A stretch of DNA of 55,393 nt from JAHIGH01 sp964564035 (GCA_964564035.1 CAZLZN010000006.1:1-55393); one strand, 5' to 3'. Shown: positions 26,107 through 34,855, numbered from the stretch's first letter. Made by a program: numbers and translations. Notes: generated by a model from the letters alone, not told the origin.

Positions 26107-27708
26107 TTACTTACTCAAGAGTTGCGATTGAGGTATTGTTTGTTTTGCTTGAGACTTACTGCTCCAGCTGAGGCGGGCTTCCGATCCTCCATAGTTCTGA
26201 TAATATTCTATTCTGATCGCATACTTTCTATTCGCTGTTAAACTTATCTTTCCGTTGTATTCTGTTGCGGGCTGATTGATCCATTTATCAATTAACTTTA
26301 CTCCGTTTACCCAAACGCGTGCTCCGTCATCCGTTCTAAAATAAATAGTATACTGCTGTGAGTATTTAGGAATAATATAACCTGTCCACAATACGCTGTA
26401 TGTAGATGGTTCAATTCCGCTGACAGGCGAGTTGGACCCCCAGTTAAAATTAATAATTGGATCAATTCTGGTAATAGATGTACCGGTAAAATTATTATTG
26501 TTGAAATATTGCCCTGTTAATCCGCTCTGAGCCACAGCAGGTGTCGGTGTGTTTGTGGGAGTAGGGGATGGGGGAGTGCTGGTGGGAGTTGGCGTGTTAG
26601 TCGGAGTAGGAGATGGTGTGTTGGTAGGCGTGAGAGACGGAGTGCTGGTTGGAGCTATTGAGGGCGTAATTGTCGGCACAGCGGTCGCTGTAGGCTCAGT
26701 ACTCGGTGAATATACTCTAATATAATCTATCTCCATCTCGGGTGGGAAAACAGTATCCGGCTTTACTTCTCCCGGCCATTTGCTCCCTATTTCCCAAGAA
26801 GCGAGGAAATATAAGGACTTATTTACGTAATTTGGTATCGATTTAACTACTTGTCCATCCAGATACCATTTCATGTCTGCGGGAGTCCATTCGAACGCAT
26901 ATGTATGCCATACGCCCAGCATGCCCCCGGCCGGTTGCATATATGTAAGTCCTGAGTCTGGCGACTCTCCGTGAGCATTAACTGTAGACAATAGTCCTGC
27001 AGAAGGATTATTCCCATCGTAAAGAGTTTCCAGGATATCAATTTCGGGAGGATAAGAGCCGTCTTGTGCCAGGAGCCAAAAAGCCAAGTGCTGTGCGCTT
27101 GAAATTGCGTTTAGTTTAGCGCGTATCTCCCAAAAGCCATATGTTTGTGCATGTGACAGTTCGGATGTGATCATTGATGCCGCCGCAGGCGGGGAGGCGC
27201 CATACCAGTCAAATTGCGGCTGATATGCCGGCGGTATAGGATAAGCTCTCATTTTAAGCGTTCCATTCGAGACTTCATGAAGCGATGGGTTTGGCCATCC
27301 CGCTTCGATAAGCACCTGTTTTATTGTTTTGGCACCCGCAGGTGCGTTTATGCCTTTCCATGTATCATCCATCTTCACGCCGTCATCCAGATTGTCATAG
27401 ATCCTTCTGGTATTCCATCTGCAGAAATAACTAGCCCACTTATTAGTTATGCTATTTCTTCCGCAAGTCGGATCAAGGTCGAGAGATGCTCCGTCAAATT
27501 CATCGCTCCATGATAGAGTATGTCCGGGGGGAGCTGCATGAACGTTTTTTAGCTTGTCTGCATTCTTTATCCGGCTATTTAAAACAGGAAAAGAGATTAA
27601 AGTAACTAAAAATGCCAAAATACTGAAAGCGGAAATTGATATCCAGATCTTTGATATATTATTTTTGTTTTTCGTGCGGCGCTTTAAGGATTTTCTTTTT
27701 TTGACCAT
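26107..27708 (-). CDS. Secreted GH16 glycosidase with C-terminal PA14 domain
   Basis: 533 aa. A basic start and membrane/signal helix (about 20-45) are followed by a GH16 domain at about 60-335. The catalytic signature E-x-D-x-x-E is seen as PEIDILETL, with HGESPDSG, WHTYAFEWTPADMKWYLDGQ and MEIDYIRVYSP as further family marks. GH16 enzymes cut beta-1,3 or beta-1,3/1,4 glucans and related polymers such as laminarin or agar. A Pro/Thr linker (about 340-390) carries the C-terminal PA14 domain. It is the first gene of a two-gene unit with the DUF4091 gene. A paralogous GH16 domain is encoded at 37454. Confidence 0.92.
   Translation of the reverse strand: MVKKRKSLKRRTKNKNNISKIWISISAFSILAFLVTLISFPVLNSRIKNADKLKNVHAAPPGHTLSWSDEFDGASLDLDPTCGRNSITNKWASYFCRWNTRRIYDNLDDGVKMDDTWKGINAPAGAKTIKQVLIEAGWPNPSLHEVSNGTLKMRAYPIPPAYQPQFDWYGASPPAAASMITSELSHAQTYGFWEIRAKLNAISSAQHLAFWLLAQDGSYPPEIDILETLYDGNNPSAGLLSTVNAHGESPDSGLTYMQPAGGMLGVWHTYAFEWTPADMKWYLDGQVVKSIPNYVNKSLYFLASWEIGSKWPGEVKPDTVFPPEMEIDYIRVYSPSTEPTATAVPTITPSIAPTSTPSLTPTNTPSPTPTNTPTPTSTPPSPTPTNTPTPAVAQSGLTGQYFNNNNFTGTSITRIDPIINFNWGSNSPVSGIEPSTYSVLWTGYIIPKYSQQYTIYFRTDDGARVWVNGVKLIDKWINQPATEYNGKISLTANRKYAIRIEYYQNYGGSEARLSWSSKSQAKQTIPQSQLLSK
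26140..26503. repeat. 364-bp exact duplicate encoding PA14 (copy B)
   Basis: Exact copy of 23762-24125, same strand; see that entry. The absence of even silent changes points to recent duplication or ongoing gene conversion. Confidence 0.9.
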
Positions 27709-27794
27709 ATATTTTGTAAAATTACAGAAAATAATTCTATGATTCTATAATTTAATTATATTTACTATTGATAGTCAATAGGCAAAAGTCACAA

Positions 27795-27851
27795 AAATAC
27801 CCCGTTCACCAATACGCAAATTTTTTTGTGTATTTGACTAACGGGGTATTT
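27795..27851 (-). terminator. Rho-independent terminator of rplL
   Basis: AAATACCCCGTT pairs with AACGGGGTATTT in a perfect 12-bp outer stem, and an inner AATACGCAAA/TTTGTGTATT stem extends it. Read on the minus strand it ends in a T5 run, directly after the rplL stop. Confidence 0.85.
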
Positions 27852-27853
27852 AA

Positions 27854-28246
27854 CTATTTAAGTTCAACTGTAGCTCCTGCTGCAGTGAGCTTGGTTTTTG
27901 CTTCATCCGCGGTCTTTTTATTGACCTGGGACATAACCTCTTGAGGCGCGGTATCAACCTTGCCTTTAGCTTCAACAAGAGATAGTGTAGGTACTAATTC
28001 GCGAAGAGCCTTGATGACAGCGATCTTATTTGCGCCTGCTGATGCCAGGACGACATTGAAGATAGTCTGTTCTTCTTTGGGTGCGTCTGACGCTCCCGCT
28101 CCTCCCGCTGCCGGTGCCGCCGCGACCATTGTTGCCGCCGCTGATACTCCGAATTTTTCTTCGAGTGCCTTTACCAGATCGGAAAGCTCGAGAACTGTCA
28201 TCTCTTCAATCGCTTTCATTAATTCATCTTTTGTTATTTTTGCCAT
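27854..28246 (-). CDS. rplL: 50S ribosomal protein L7/L12
   Basis: 130 aa. It forms the flexible stalk that recruits translation GTPases. The N-terminal dimerisation segment (TKDELMKAIEEMTVLELSDLVKAL), the Ala/Gly-rich hinge (AAAPAAGGAGASDAPKEE) and the C-terminal globular domain (FNVVLASAGANKIAVIKALRELVPTLSLVEAKGKVD) are all present. An AGGAGG-type site (CACCTCCTTT on the plus strand) lies before the ATG. It follows rplJ in the usual order, with an AT-only 'word' repeat filling the gap of about 130 bases, and is closed by a strong terminator. Confidence 0.97.
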   Translation of the reverse strand: MAKITKDELMKAIEEMTVLELSDLVKALEEKFGVSAAATMVAAAPAAGGAGASDAPKEEQTIFNVVLASAGANKIAVIKALRELVPTLSLVEAKGKVDTAPQEVMSQVNKKTADEAKTKLTAAGATVELK

Positions 28247-28378
28247 AATACACCTCCTTTCAGCCGTTGAATTTTAAATTTACAATTTTAAATTTGAAAT
28301 GAATTTTCAATACTTTAAATTTAAATTTTTAAAATTTATATTTGATTGAAAATTTAAAATTTCAAACTGAAAATTTAC

Positions 28379-28915
28379 TTATACTTTTTTCTCCCTAATC
28401 GCGTTAAGAGTCATTACTAAGCTTTGTAAGTTCCAATTCAGTGCCCTATGAAGTCCGGAAATCGGTGCTTTCATCTGTCCCAAAAGTTGTGCCTGTAGAA
28501 CGGGTAGGGGAGGAAGAGTCGCTATTTTCTCTACCTCTTTTTCGGATATTTGCTTTCCCTCAAAAATACCGAATTTTATTTTTGGAAGCGTTAATTCTTT
28601 TATTATATTAGTCAATTCTTTCAGAGGCGCGACAATATCGTTATAAATAAAGAGAGTCGCGGTCGGGTCTGTAAATTTATCTTTATCCGCTTCAGGATCT
28701 ATCTTGTCGCCAAGAGCTCTTTTGACCAGTGTGTTTTTAGTAGTTACATATTCTGCCTCAAGCTTTTTAGCGGCTCTTTTGATCCTCTCAAGCTGAAGAT
28801 GAGTAAGTCCCTGATAGTTGGTAAAAATAATCGCTTTGGACTTAGTGACCTTCTCGGAAAGCTCGTTTACCAGATCTATTTTTTTCTGTTTATTTGTACT
28901 GATTTTGCTGCTCAT
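28379..28915 (-). CDS. rplJ: 50S ribosomal protein L10
   Basis: 178 aa. It anchors L7/L12 dimers to the ribosome and autoregulates its own operon. Typical features: an N-terminal NELSEKVTKSKAIIFTNYQGLTHLQLERIKR, a KNTLVKRALG segment, LTLPKIKFGIFEGKQIS, and the C-terminal helix that binds L12. The gene is preceded by its own promoter, an L10-leader-like RNA and an attenuator hairpin, which separate it from the glycosidase gene upstream. Confidence 0.96.
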   Translation of the reverse strand: MSSKISTNKQKKIDLVNELSEKVTKSKAIIFTNYQGLTHLQLERIKRAAKKLEAEYVTTKNTLVKRALGDKIDPEADKDKFTDPTATLFIYNDIVAPLKELTNIIKELTLPKIKFGIFEGKQISEKEVEKIATLPPLPVLQAQLLGQMKAPISGLHRALNWNLQSLVMTLNAIREKKV

Positions 28916-28930
28916 ATTAAAAATTTTCTC

Positions 28931-28955
28931 AAAAAAAACACTCCTGAGGAGTGCT
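28931..28955 (-). terminator. Attenuator hairpin in the rplJ leader
   Basis: On the minus strand CACTCC-TCA-GGAGTG (extended by a G:U and an A:U pair) is followed by eight Ts, ending about 15 bases before the rplJ ATG. The upstream leader contains GAGGAG that could pair with its 5' arm as an antiterminator. Confidence 0.8.
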
Positions 28956-29020
28956 GTATATAATTAAAATTTAAAGTATTGAGAACAAACTTTTTATTTT
29001 CAACTTTAAACTTTTAACTA

Positions 29021-29065
29021 TTTCTGCTCCTCGGCAGGTCTTAGTTTAGCGCCTGCTGTCTCTGG
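29021..29065 (-). promoter_or_regulatory. Ribosomal L10 leader element
   Basis: Read on the minus strand the leader has AGACAGCAGGCGCT, an A-rich loop and ACCTGCCGAGG, so that GCAGG pairs with CCTGC. This matches the conserved core of the L10(L12)4-binding leader found before rplJL in many bacteria. It sits between a consensus promoter and the attenuator, consistent with feedback by L10. Confidence 0.8.
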
Positions 29066-29074
29066 ACTTCAAGT

Positions 29075-29103
29075 ATTATAACAGTTATATAAAATTTTGT
29101 AAA
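29075..29103 (-). promoter_or_regulatory. rplJL promoter
   Basis: Read on the minus strand: TTTACA, 17-base spacer, TATAAT, preceded by TG one base upstream (extended -10). Its -35 box lies only seven bases from the stop codon of the glycosidase gene. Confidence 0.8.
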
Positions 29104-29110
29104 TATTGCT

Positions 29111-31324
29111 TTATTGGCCGGTTACGTATATTGAATGTGCTCCTTTCCAAAGCGTGCCTGAATTTATAGTAGACGGCCAGGTGCCAAATGTACGCGATTT
29201 ATAAACGGCACTTTTTGCCGAAACATCATTATATTTCATATTGTTAAGATTGCTTTTGCGGCCGTTTGTGTTATAAAGCAGCCAATAAGAAGTGTTAGCA
29301 GATAAAACTGCGTTAATAGATATTGTATTCCATGAGTTCGCCTGAAGTGTGCCGTTCGAGCTTTTTGAGACTAATGTCCCGGGTTTGCCGCTGCTATTGT
29401 TGGTGTATATCGCCACTTGGTACTGACTATATGGAGCTGAGTCTATTTGACCTACGTAAACAGAGATTGAAGAAACAGTAAGCGACTGGGATCCAACGCT
29501 AACTTTTAATCCGGACATTGAATTTGAATTGCTATTATCAGTTTTGGATCCAATTGTTGTATTACCTAGCTTAACTGCGCTTATCGGTGTTGGGGTGGGG
29601 GACAGTAAGGGCGTTGGAGTACTTGTGGTGGTTGGTGTTGGAGTATAAGTTGGCGGTGGAGGCGTTAATGTCGGCGTCAAGGTTGGGGTTAGTGTCGTAG
29701 TAACGGTTGGTGTCGGATTAGCTCCCAAGGCTGCTGCTTGAAGCTCAAAAGCAGAAGTAAGTGTCTGCCATAGCGGTTTTGTTGTGTACGGCAGCATATC
29801 TTCATAATAATACCACCAGAAATATCCGCCAACGTAATCTCTAACCGGAATACTTAAGCCATAATAATAATTAATCATTGATTCAGCAGGCGCGGTATTG
29901 CTCCCTACAGGATTGGGAAAACCAATTTCACCAAAGCCTAATTTGGAGTTTGGATATATTGCCTTAAGGTTTATAAAAAAATTGGCTAAAACTGACGCGC
30001 TTGGACGGATATTATTACATTGCGATTCGTAATAGCTGACAAAAACATAGTCTAATCCGTTACGCATGTCTGCAGGAACATATTGTTCGGAAAAAGCAAT
30101 CGGGTCCAGTTCGGACGGACCGTTGCCGCATCCGTCATTATACCAGAGCGTTAAAGCACTTTTTTTGTTCGCTGTTTTTACTTGTTGATATGCATCATAT
30201 ATTTTTTCACTAACTGATGAGTAAGGGCCGGTCCAGTTGCCGTTTACCTCATTGCCGATTTCCCAAATGTCTACTTTATCTCCCAATAAAGATAAATAGC
30301 TTTGAGTACGATTGTGATATTGCTGTAAGCTGGAATTTGCCAATCCTTCTGAGTCAAGAATTTCCCCCATGATGTAGCTGACCGGCTGTATTTGATTTAC
30401 CGCATTTAAATAATAACTGGCAGAAACTCCGTCGTCAAAAACAATCCTTGTAGTGGGCATGTGTGACAAGTGAATAGAGGAATCAACAATTCTGGATATA
30501 TTGGCGACGTCATCAACTGTAACCCCATAAATTATATTGGGAAGATCACGCATGCCTGTAAGCGGGGTAGGGGATATTGATGGGGTTGATGTGGTCTGAG
30601 ACACCATTACGTCATCAAAATATACCAATGAATCTTCATTATATAAACCTATCGAACCGCTTGTGTAAGGCGTTTCTGTATCGGTAAAAGTAGTCAATAA
30701 ATTACCATTTACATAAATTGTAATTTGATTTGATTGCTGTGCTACTCTGACGCTATTCCATTGGCCAATTGGAAATGCGGGTGTAGTTCCGGTTGCGAGA
30801 AATCTTTGTGCACCGGGATACGCGGGATCCGCTTTGCCCAATTCCCAGCCGTTAGGCTTGAGTGCAAGATAATAGAAATGTGTATTATCGGTATAATGCC
30901 AAAGAGCCCATGCGGTTTCCCATGGGTTAGGCACCGGGGTGCGCAGTTGCTGCGCTGTTTTCATTTTCAATGAAAAATCTATATCGCTGAATACCGCTAT
31001 GGACGTAACCAGTGATGCATGAGTTTCGGATTCGGTAGTCGACACCATAGGCTGCTGGTATAAAACTTTAGATGCGTCCGAAGCAATGCCAACACTGCCA
31101 AATCCTGTAAAATTTACTCCCCAATTGCTATTCGTACTTCCTTCAGGCCATGATCCAATTGAGTAAGATTCAAAGTCGTCGCTGAAAGCTGTTCCCGCTG
31201 CTGAACCGATTAAGGATTGTCTTTGATTCACACCGATTAGCAACAATGGTATGAGGACAACCACTAATACCAATGAAACAAGAAGCTTCTTATAACCTTT
31301 CTTTTTTCTCCCTTTTTTTAACAC
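29111..31324 (-). CDS. Secreted multidomain glycosidase: LamG-like + clan GH-A-like barrel + beta-sandwich
   Basis: 737 aa. A very basic N-terminus and a membrane/signal helix (about 14-33) are followed by a concanavalin-like (LamG/DUF1080-type) domain at about 45-245 (SDDFESYSIGSWPEGS, YYLALKPNGWELGK, YVNGNLLTTF, IGLYNEDSLVYFDDV). Then comes a TIM-barrel hydrolase at about 260-535 with the acid/base motif WEIGNEVNG and the nucleophile-type motif LGFGEIGFPN, as in clan GH-A. A Pro/Thr linker leads to a C-terminal beta-sandwich (about 590-737) that may bind sugar or anchor the protein. The gene sits between rplA and rplJ, where ribosomal operons normally have no such gene. Substrate unknown. 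Confidence 0.85.
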   Translation of the reverse strand: MLKKGRKKKGYKKLLVSLVLVVVLIPLLLIGVNQRQSLIGSAAGTAFSDDFESYSIGSWPEGSTNSNWGVNFTGFGSVGIASDASKVLYQQPMVSTTESETHASLVTSIAVFSDIDFSLKMKTAQQLRTPVPNPWETAWALWHYTDNTHFYYLALKPNGWELGKADPAYPGAQRFLATGTTPAFPIGQWNSVRVAQQSNQITIYVNGNLLTTFTDTETPYTSGSIGLYNEDSLVYFDDVMVSQTTSTPSISPTPLTGMRDLPNIIYGVTVDDVANISRIVDSSIHLSHMPTTRIVFDDGVSASYYLNAVNQIQPVSYIMGEILDSEGLANSSLQQYHNRTQSYLSLLGDKVDIWEIGNEVNGNWTGPYSSVSEKIYDAYQQVKTANKKSALTLWYNDGCGNGPSELDPIAFSEQYVPADMRNGLDYVFVSYYESQCNNIRPSASVLANFFINLKAIYPNSKLGFGEIGFPNPVGSNTAPAESMINYYYGLSIPVRDYVGGYFWWYYYEDMLPYTTKPLWQTLTSAFELQAAALGANPTPTVTTTLTPTLTPTLTPPPPTYTPTPTTTSTPTPLLSPTPTPISAVKLGNTTIGSKTDNSNSNSMSGLKVSVGSQSLTVSSISVYVGQIDSAPYSQYQVAIYTNNSSGKPGTLVSKSSNGTLQANSWNTISINAVLSANTSYWLLYNTNGRKSNLNNMKYNDVSAKSAVYKSRTFGTWPSTINSGTLWKGAHSIYVTGQ

Positions 31325-31431
31325 ATGAATATAATAACATTTCGATTAAAAAACCGTCAATAAATATTTATCTTTAAATAATTTTATTGGTTGTATTTCG
31401 TAATGAAGAGACTTAGTAGTATTCTGCTCTT

Positions 31432-32127
31432 TTACACAGCATGTTTTTTAATTCCGCTTATCCAGTGGTGTGCCCGTCTGTTGATCACCAGATATTCGCG
31501 AGTAAGCTGTTCGTTTTCCTGTTTTGCTTGAGCGGTTGTAAAGACATCAGTCGCTATTCGAAGAAAAGGATTGAACATGGTAGCCGCCTGCACAATAAAA
31601 GGTAATTGATCTTCGCCTCTGTCGTGCTTTTTTACTTCGCTAATATATTTCTTATAATTCCCGCCGGTATAATCCGACCGCCTTAATTCTCCGATCTTGA
31701 GCAGATTATCCAATAATTTTAGCTCTGCCGATATCTGATCCGGGAACTCGTCATTTTCATGTTTTTTAAATGATCCCTCTACAATGCCTCTCAGATGATC
31801 GACCATCATATTTTTCGAGAATTCTCCTTTGCCCCATAGCCAGGGCATACCTTTACTCCTTATCATTGAATAGGTTTCTTCCAATGCTTCGTTAAGTACG
31901 ATTAGGTTCAATTTTTTTAGAAGTATTGGAGGATTATACTTTTTTGAAATATCACTTTCTTCGTTGGCAATTAGAATTAGGCCTACCGGGTCGCCTGTGA
32001 TAAATTTTTCGTACTCTACAGAGTTTTCTTGTCTGTACTTAAGCGATAACCATACAGCATTAGAGTCAAGCCTCAGTTGCTCTTGAAGATTATTAATAAG
32101 TAAAGGTTCGGCTTTAGCTTCTTTCAT
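31432..32127 (-). CDS. Hypothetical protein, 231 aa
   Basis: A soluble, mostly helical protein, Glu/Lys/Leu-rich, with no signal peptide. Segments such as LKYRQENSVEYEKFITGDPVG, MPWLWGKGEFSKNMMVDHLRG and FNPFLRIATDVFTTAQAKQENEQL could form a helical bundle, but no family is recognised. It follows rplA by 29 bases on the same strand and may be transcribed with the ribosomal genes, separating them from rplJL. Confidence 0.65.
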   Translation of the reverse strand: MKEAKAEPLLINNLQEQLRLDSNAVWLSLKYRQENSVEYEKFITGDPVGLILIANEESDISKKYNPPILLKKLNLIVLNEALEETYSMIRSKGMPWLWGKGEFSKNMMVDHLRGIVEGSFKKHENDEFPDQISAELKLLDNLLKIGELRRSDYTGGNYKKYISEVKKHDRGEDQLPFIVQAATMFNPFLRIATDVFTTAQAKQENEQLTREYLVINRRAHHWISGIKKHAV

Positions 32128-32156
32128 TTATTAAATTTACGCAATTTAACCAAAGC

Positions 32157-33008
32157 CTACGCTAATCCTGAGGTTTCTAGCTTGATACCGGGGGACATAG
32201 TGGACTTGAGAGTTATATTTTTTACATTTTTCATCTGTATCGCGCCAATCGCTGCTTTGATATTTTCCTCCAGCTTTTGGTCTCCGAACGAAACCTTGCC
32301 GACAGCCATATGTAAAATAGGGAACTTTGCCTCAGTCTTGAAATTTACCTGCCCGCCCTGGAATTTTTTCGCGATCTCGGCGGGTTTAGGTGTTACAGTC
32401 CCGTTTTTCGGATTTGGCATGAGGCCGCGTGGTCCCAGGAACTTAGCAATTCGTGCGAGTTTAGGCATAGAATCCGGAGTCGCGATCAGGACGTCAAAAT
32501 AAATATCTCCGCCCTCGACTTTTTTGACAATTTCTTCTACATGCTTGGAGTCTTCTGATTGATTAGCTATTTCGATCTTTATCTCCTTACCGGTTCCGTG
32601 TGGGAGTGTCACATTGCCTGATACATTTTTTTCAAGCGTATTTATATGAAGTTCCACGGTCTCATCAAATTTTGCTATTTTGATTTTCGGAAGAATTCCC
32701 AGTGCTTCTTTAAGAGCATACTTTTTATTTTTATCTACAATTTGTAAGGCCGCCAAATATTTATCAGAGCGGGCTTTTTTATTTGCTGATTTAAATTTAG
32801 AAGGTTTAGCTTTTGCTTTCTCAACCGCTTTCTCTATGTTCTCCGGTTTATCCGCGGTTTCTTTTGCAGGGCTTTCTTGATCGGCCTGCGCCGGCTCTTT
32901 CACTTCTTTTTCAGACAATTTTTTTGCCTCGGCCTTTTTAAAAGCCGCTTTTTTATCTTCTTTTTCTTTCTTCTCGTCTCCGAGTGTTCTGACTCTTATT
33001 TTTCCCAT
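32157..33008 (-). CDS. rplA: 50S ribosomal protein L1 with N-terminal extension
   Basis: 283 aa; L1 is normally about 230. The L1 core starts near residue 80 (RSDKYLAALQIVDKNKKYALKEALGILPKI) and carries the signature strands FDETVELHINT, NVTLPHGTGKE, FLGPRGLMPNPKNGTV and the C-terminal NITLKSTMSPGIKLE. The first ~78 residues are a Lys/Glu/Ala/Pro-rich, low-complexity extension (KKEKEDKKAAFKKAEAKK...), probably disordered and basic. L1 forms the mobile stalk by the E site and binds 23S rRNA; the extension might add RNA contacts. It stands after rplK in the standard order. Confidence 0.95.
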   Translation of the reverse strand: MGKIRVRTLGDEKKEKEDKKAAFKKAEAKKLSEKEVKEPAQADQESPAKETADKPENIEKAVEKAKAKPSKFKSANKKARSDKYLAALQIVDKNKKYALKEALGILPKIKIAKFDETVELHINTLEKNVSGNVTLPHGTGKEIKIEIANQSEDSKHVEEIVKKVEGGDIYFDVLIATPDSMPKLARIAKFLGPRGLMPNPKNGTVTPKPAEIAKKFQGGQVNFKTEAKFPILHMAVGKVSFGDQKLEENIKAAIGAIQMKNVKNITLKSTMSPGIKLETSGLA

Positions 33009-33088
33009 AATTTATTTGTCTTCAAGTCTAAAGTCTCCATGTCATCAAGTCATTACTTTATAACTTTACGACTTTATAACTTTATGAC

Positions 33089-33511
33089 TTATTTAACCTC
33101 CACTCCCATGCTTCTTGCTGTGCCCGCGACGATTCTCGCGCCCATAGCAATATCATCTGTATTCAAGTCTTCAAGTTTGTCTTTGGCAATCTGTTCGGCT
33201 TGAGCCATAGACAGAATACCTGCTTTTTCTTTACCCGGCTTTTGTGAGCCTTTTTCTTTGCTGATAGCTTTTTTGATCATCTCGGCAACCGGAGGCTTTT
33301 TAGTTATAAAACTAAATGTCCTGTCAACATAAACCGATATAACAACCGGGAGCACATTGCCTTTCATTTTCTCGGTTCGGGCATTGAATTCTTTCACAAA
33401 CTCCATAATAGGAAGTCCGTGCTGACCCAGAGCAGGTCCGACCGGCGGAGCTGGAGTTGCTTCTCCGGCTTTTATATTTAATTTTATAAGTGTTTTAATT
33501 TTCTTCGCCAT
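33089..33511 (-). CDS. rplK: 50S ribosomal protein L11
   Basis: 140 aa, standard length. It binds the GTPase-associated region of 23S rRNA. The N-terminal domain (KLNIKAGEATPAPPVGPALGQHGLPIMEFVKEFNART) and the C-terminal RNA-binding domain (IMEFVK..., KDKLEDLNTDDIAMGARIVAGTARSMGV) are complete. Spacing to nusG is about 76 bases, filled by a near-repetitive TTTAGGGGTTAGG / CCCTAATCCCTAAA type sequence. The gap to rplA likewise holds AACTTTATAAC-type repeats. Confidence 0.97.
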   Translation of the reverse strand: MAKKIKTLIKLNIKAGEATPAPPVGPALGQHGLPIMEFVKEFNARTEKMKGNVLPVVISVYVDRTFSFITKKPPVAEMIKKAISKEKGSQKPGKEKAGILSMAQAEQIAKDKLEDLNTDDIAMGARIVAGTARSMGVEVK

Positions 33512-33587
33512 ACTTTAGGTTTTAGGGGTTAGGTTCTAGGTTTTAGGCAAATTTACTAAGCCCTAATCCCTAAATACCAAGCCCTGA

Positions 33588-34163
33588 TTAAATTTTCTTT
33601 ACTTGCAAAAAGTCTAATTCTACGGGCGTTTCCCGTCCGAAAATCGAAACCAATATCCTGAGCTTACCCGCTTTCTCGTCGATATAATCGATTGTCCCCA
33701 GAAAATCAGTGAACGGTCCGTCTACGATCTTGACTGCCTCACCGACAGTAAATGAAACTTTGTAAAGAGGCTCTTCCATCCTCATGAATTTCTGAATTGC
33801 ATTCACTTCATCCTCAGAAATTGGCGTAGGCTTATTTCCGGCACCGATAAACGATGTAACTCCGGGCGTGCTTCTCACCATGATCCAGGTTTCGTCATCA
33901 AGAAGCATTTTGACCAGAACATAACCAGGAAAGATTTTTTCTTTGACCGTTTCTTTTTTGCCTTGCGAGACTTTGATTGTGTTTCTGGTCGGAACAATTG
34001 TATCGAAAATCCTGTCGTCAAAACCCATCGCCTCGGTCCTTTGCTTGAGGGACCTCGCGACTTTGTTCTCATGACCCGCGTAGGTATGAATTATGTACCA
34101 TTTGGCAAGCTCCTGATTTGCCTTAATTTTTTCCTCACTCGGATGCGTAACTTGTTTGTCCAT
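33588..34163 (-). CDS. nusG: Transcription termination/antitermination protein NusG
   Basis: 191 aa. NusG binds RNA polymerase and links it to Rho or the ribosome. The NGN domain (AKWYIIHTYAGHENKVARSLKQR...FPGYVLVKMLLDDETWIMVRSTPGVTSFIGAG) and C-terminal KOW domain (FTVGEAVKIVDGPFTDFLGTIDYIDEKAGKLRILVSIFGRETPVELDF) are intact. A short N-terminal extension of about 20 residues precedes the NGN domain. It starts six bases after the secE stop, the usual coupled arrangement. Confidence 0.97.
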   Translation of the reverse strand: MDKQVTHPSEEKIKANQELAKWYIIHTYAGHENKVARSLKQRTEAMGFDDRIFDTIVPTRNTIKVSQGKKETVKEKIFPGYVLVKMLLDDETWIMVRSTPGVTSFIGAGNKPTPISEDEVNAIQKFMRMEEPLYKVSFTVGEAVKIVDGPFTDFLGTIDYIDEKAGKLRILVSIFGRETPVELDFLQVKKI

Positions 34164-34169
34164 AAATTA

Positions 34170-34349
34170 TTAGAGTATTATACTCATTAGATTCGTAAAA
34201 ATATAGTCCAGTCCGCCTATATAAATACCGATAGCAAAACTCATTATCAGTACTACTATGGTGAGCCTGATTACTTCCTGGCGAGTCGGCCATTTTACTT
34301 GTTTCAACTCGTCGTAAGTTTGTCTCAGGAAAGTAATTGGCGATATCAT
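34170..34349 (-). CDS. secE: Preprotein translocase subunit SecE
   Basis: 59 aa from ATG 34349. A start at 34382 would add 11 hydrophobic residues not expected in SecE. The single-TM SecE form is clear: amphipathic helix LRQTYDELKQVKWPTRQEVIRLT with the conserved W-P-T/S motif, then one transmembrane helix (VVLIMSFAIGIYIGGLDYIFTNLM). It clamps SecY in the translocon. First gene of the secE-nusG-rplK-rplA run on the minus strand; no tRNA-Trp or rpmG precedes it. Confidence 0.93.
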   Translation of the reverse strand: MISPITFLRQTYDELKQVKWPTRQEVIRLTIVVLIMSFAIGIYIGGLDYIFTNLMSIIL

Positions 34350-34456
34350 GTCAAATACAAAAAATAAAAGCTCCCGCTTCAATTCATCTCATGGAGCCTT
34401 ATCTATAGAATGTATTTTATCAAATGTATCCATGCGTGTAAAGGGGAATAGAAGAC

Positions 34457-34855
34457 CTAAATATTCCAGGGCATAAAAAAACAGTCCTCATCAAACATTA
34501 TATAATCCGCACGGCCGTTGATGACCATAGTTTTTATCTGAGCCGCGTCTTTCAATACTTGTTTGGCAAATTCAAGCGTAGCGCCTGTGTTTGAGCGGTC
34601 ATCAACGAGGAGAATTTTTTTACCTGCATAATTAAAATCAATATGCTTCAGGAGTTCGGGGTTTTTTCTTACCGGATCATTTGAATCATCGCGGTAATTG
34701 ATTCTTATAAACTCGAGTGGTAGCTTGAGATGATTTGCGGCAAGGTAGCCCGGAACTATCCCGCCATGAGCAATCGCGACAACCAGATCAAAGCTCTCTT
34801 CGGGTTTAAATAGTTTTAGTTTGCCTGTGATATCTTCGAATGATTTTTCTTTCAT
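34457..34855 (-). CDS. Phosphoribosyltransferase-domain protein
   Basis: 132 aa. A type I PRTase fold with the PRPP-binding loop KILLVDDRSNTGATLEFA and the upstream VVAIAHGGIVPGYLAANHLKLPLEFI (the PPi-loop region). Such enzymes convert a nucleobase and PRPP to the nucleoside monophosphate. It is shorter than hypoxanthine/guanine PRTases and lacks an obvious hood, like bacterial ComF/xanthine-type domains; the base is unknown. Its start overlaps the 3' end of the upstream ECF-S-like gene by 50 bases, a strong sign of translational coupling and of a joint uptake-salvage role. Confidence 0.8.
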   Translation of the reverse strand: MKEKSFEDITGKLKLFKPEESFDLVVAIAHGGIVPGYLAANHLKLPLEFIRINYRDDSNDPVRKNPELLKHIDFNYAGKKILLVDDRSNTGATLEFAKQVLKDAAQIKTMVINGRADYIMFDEDCFFMPWNI

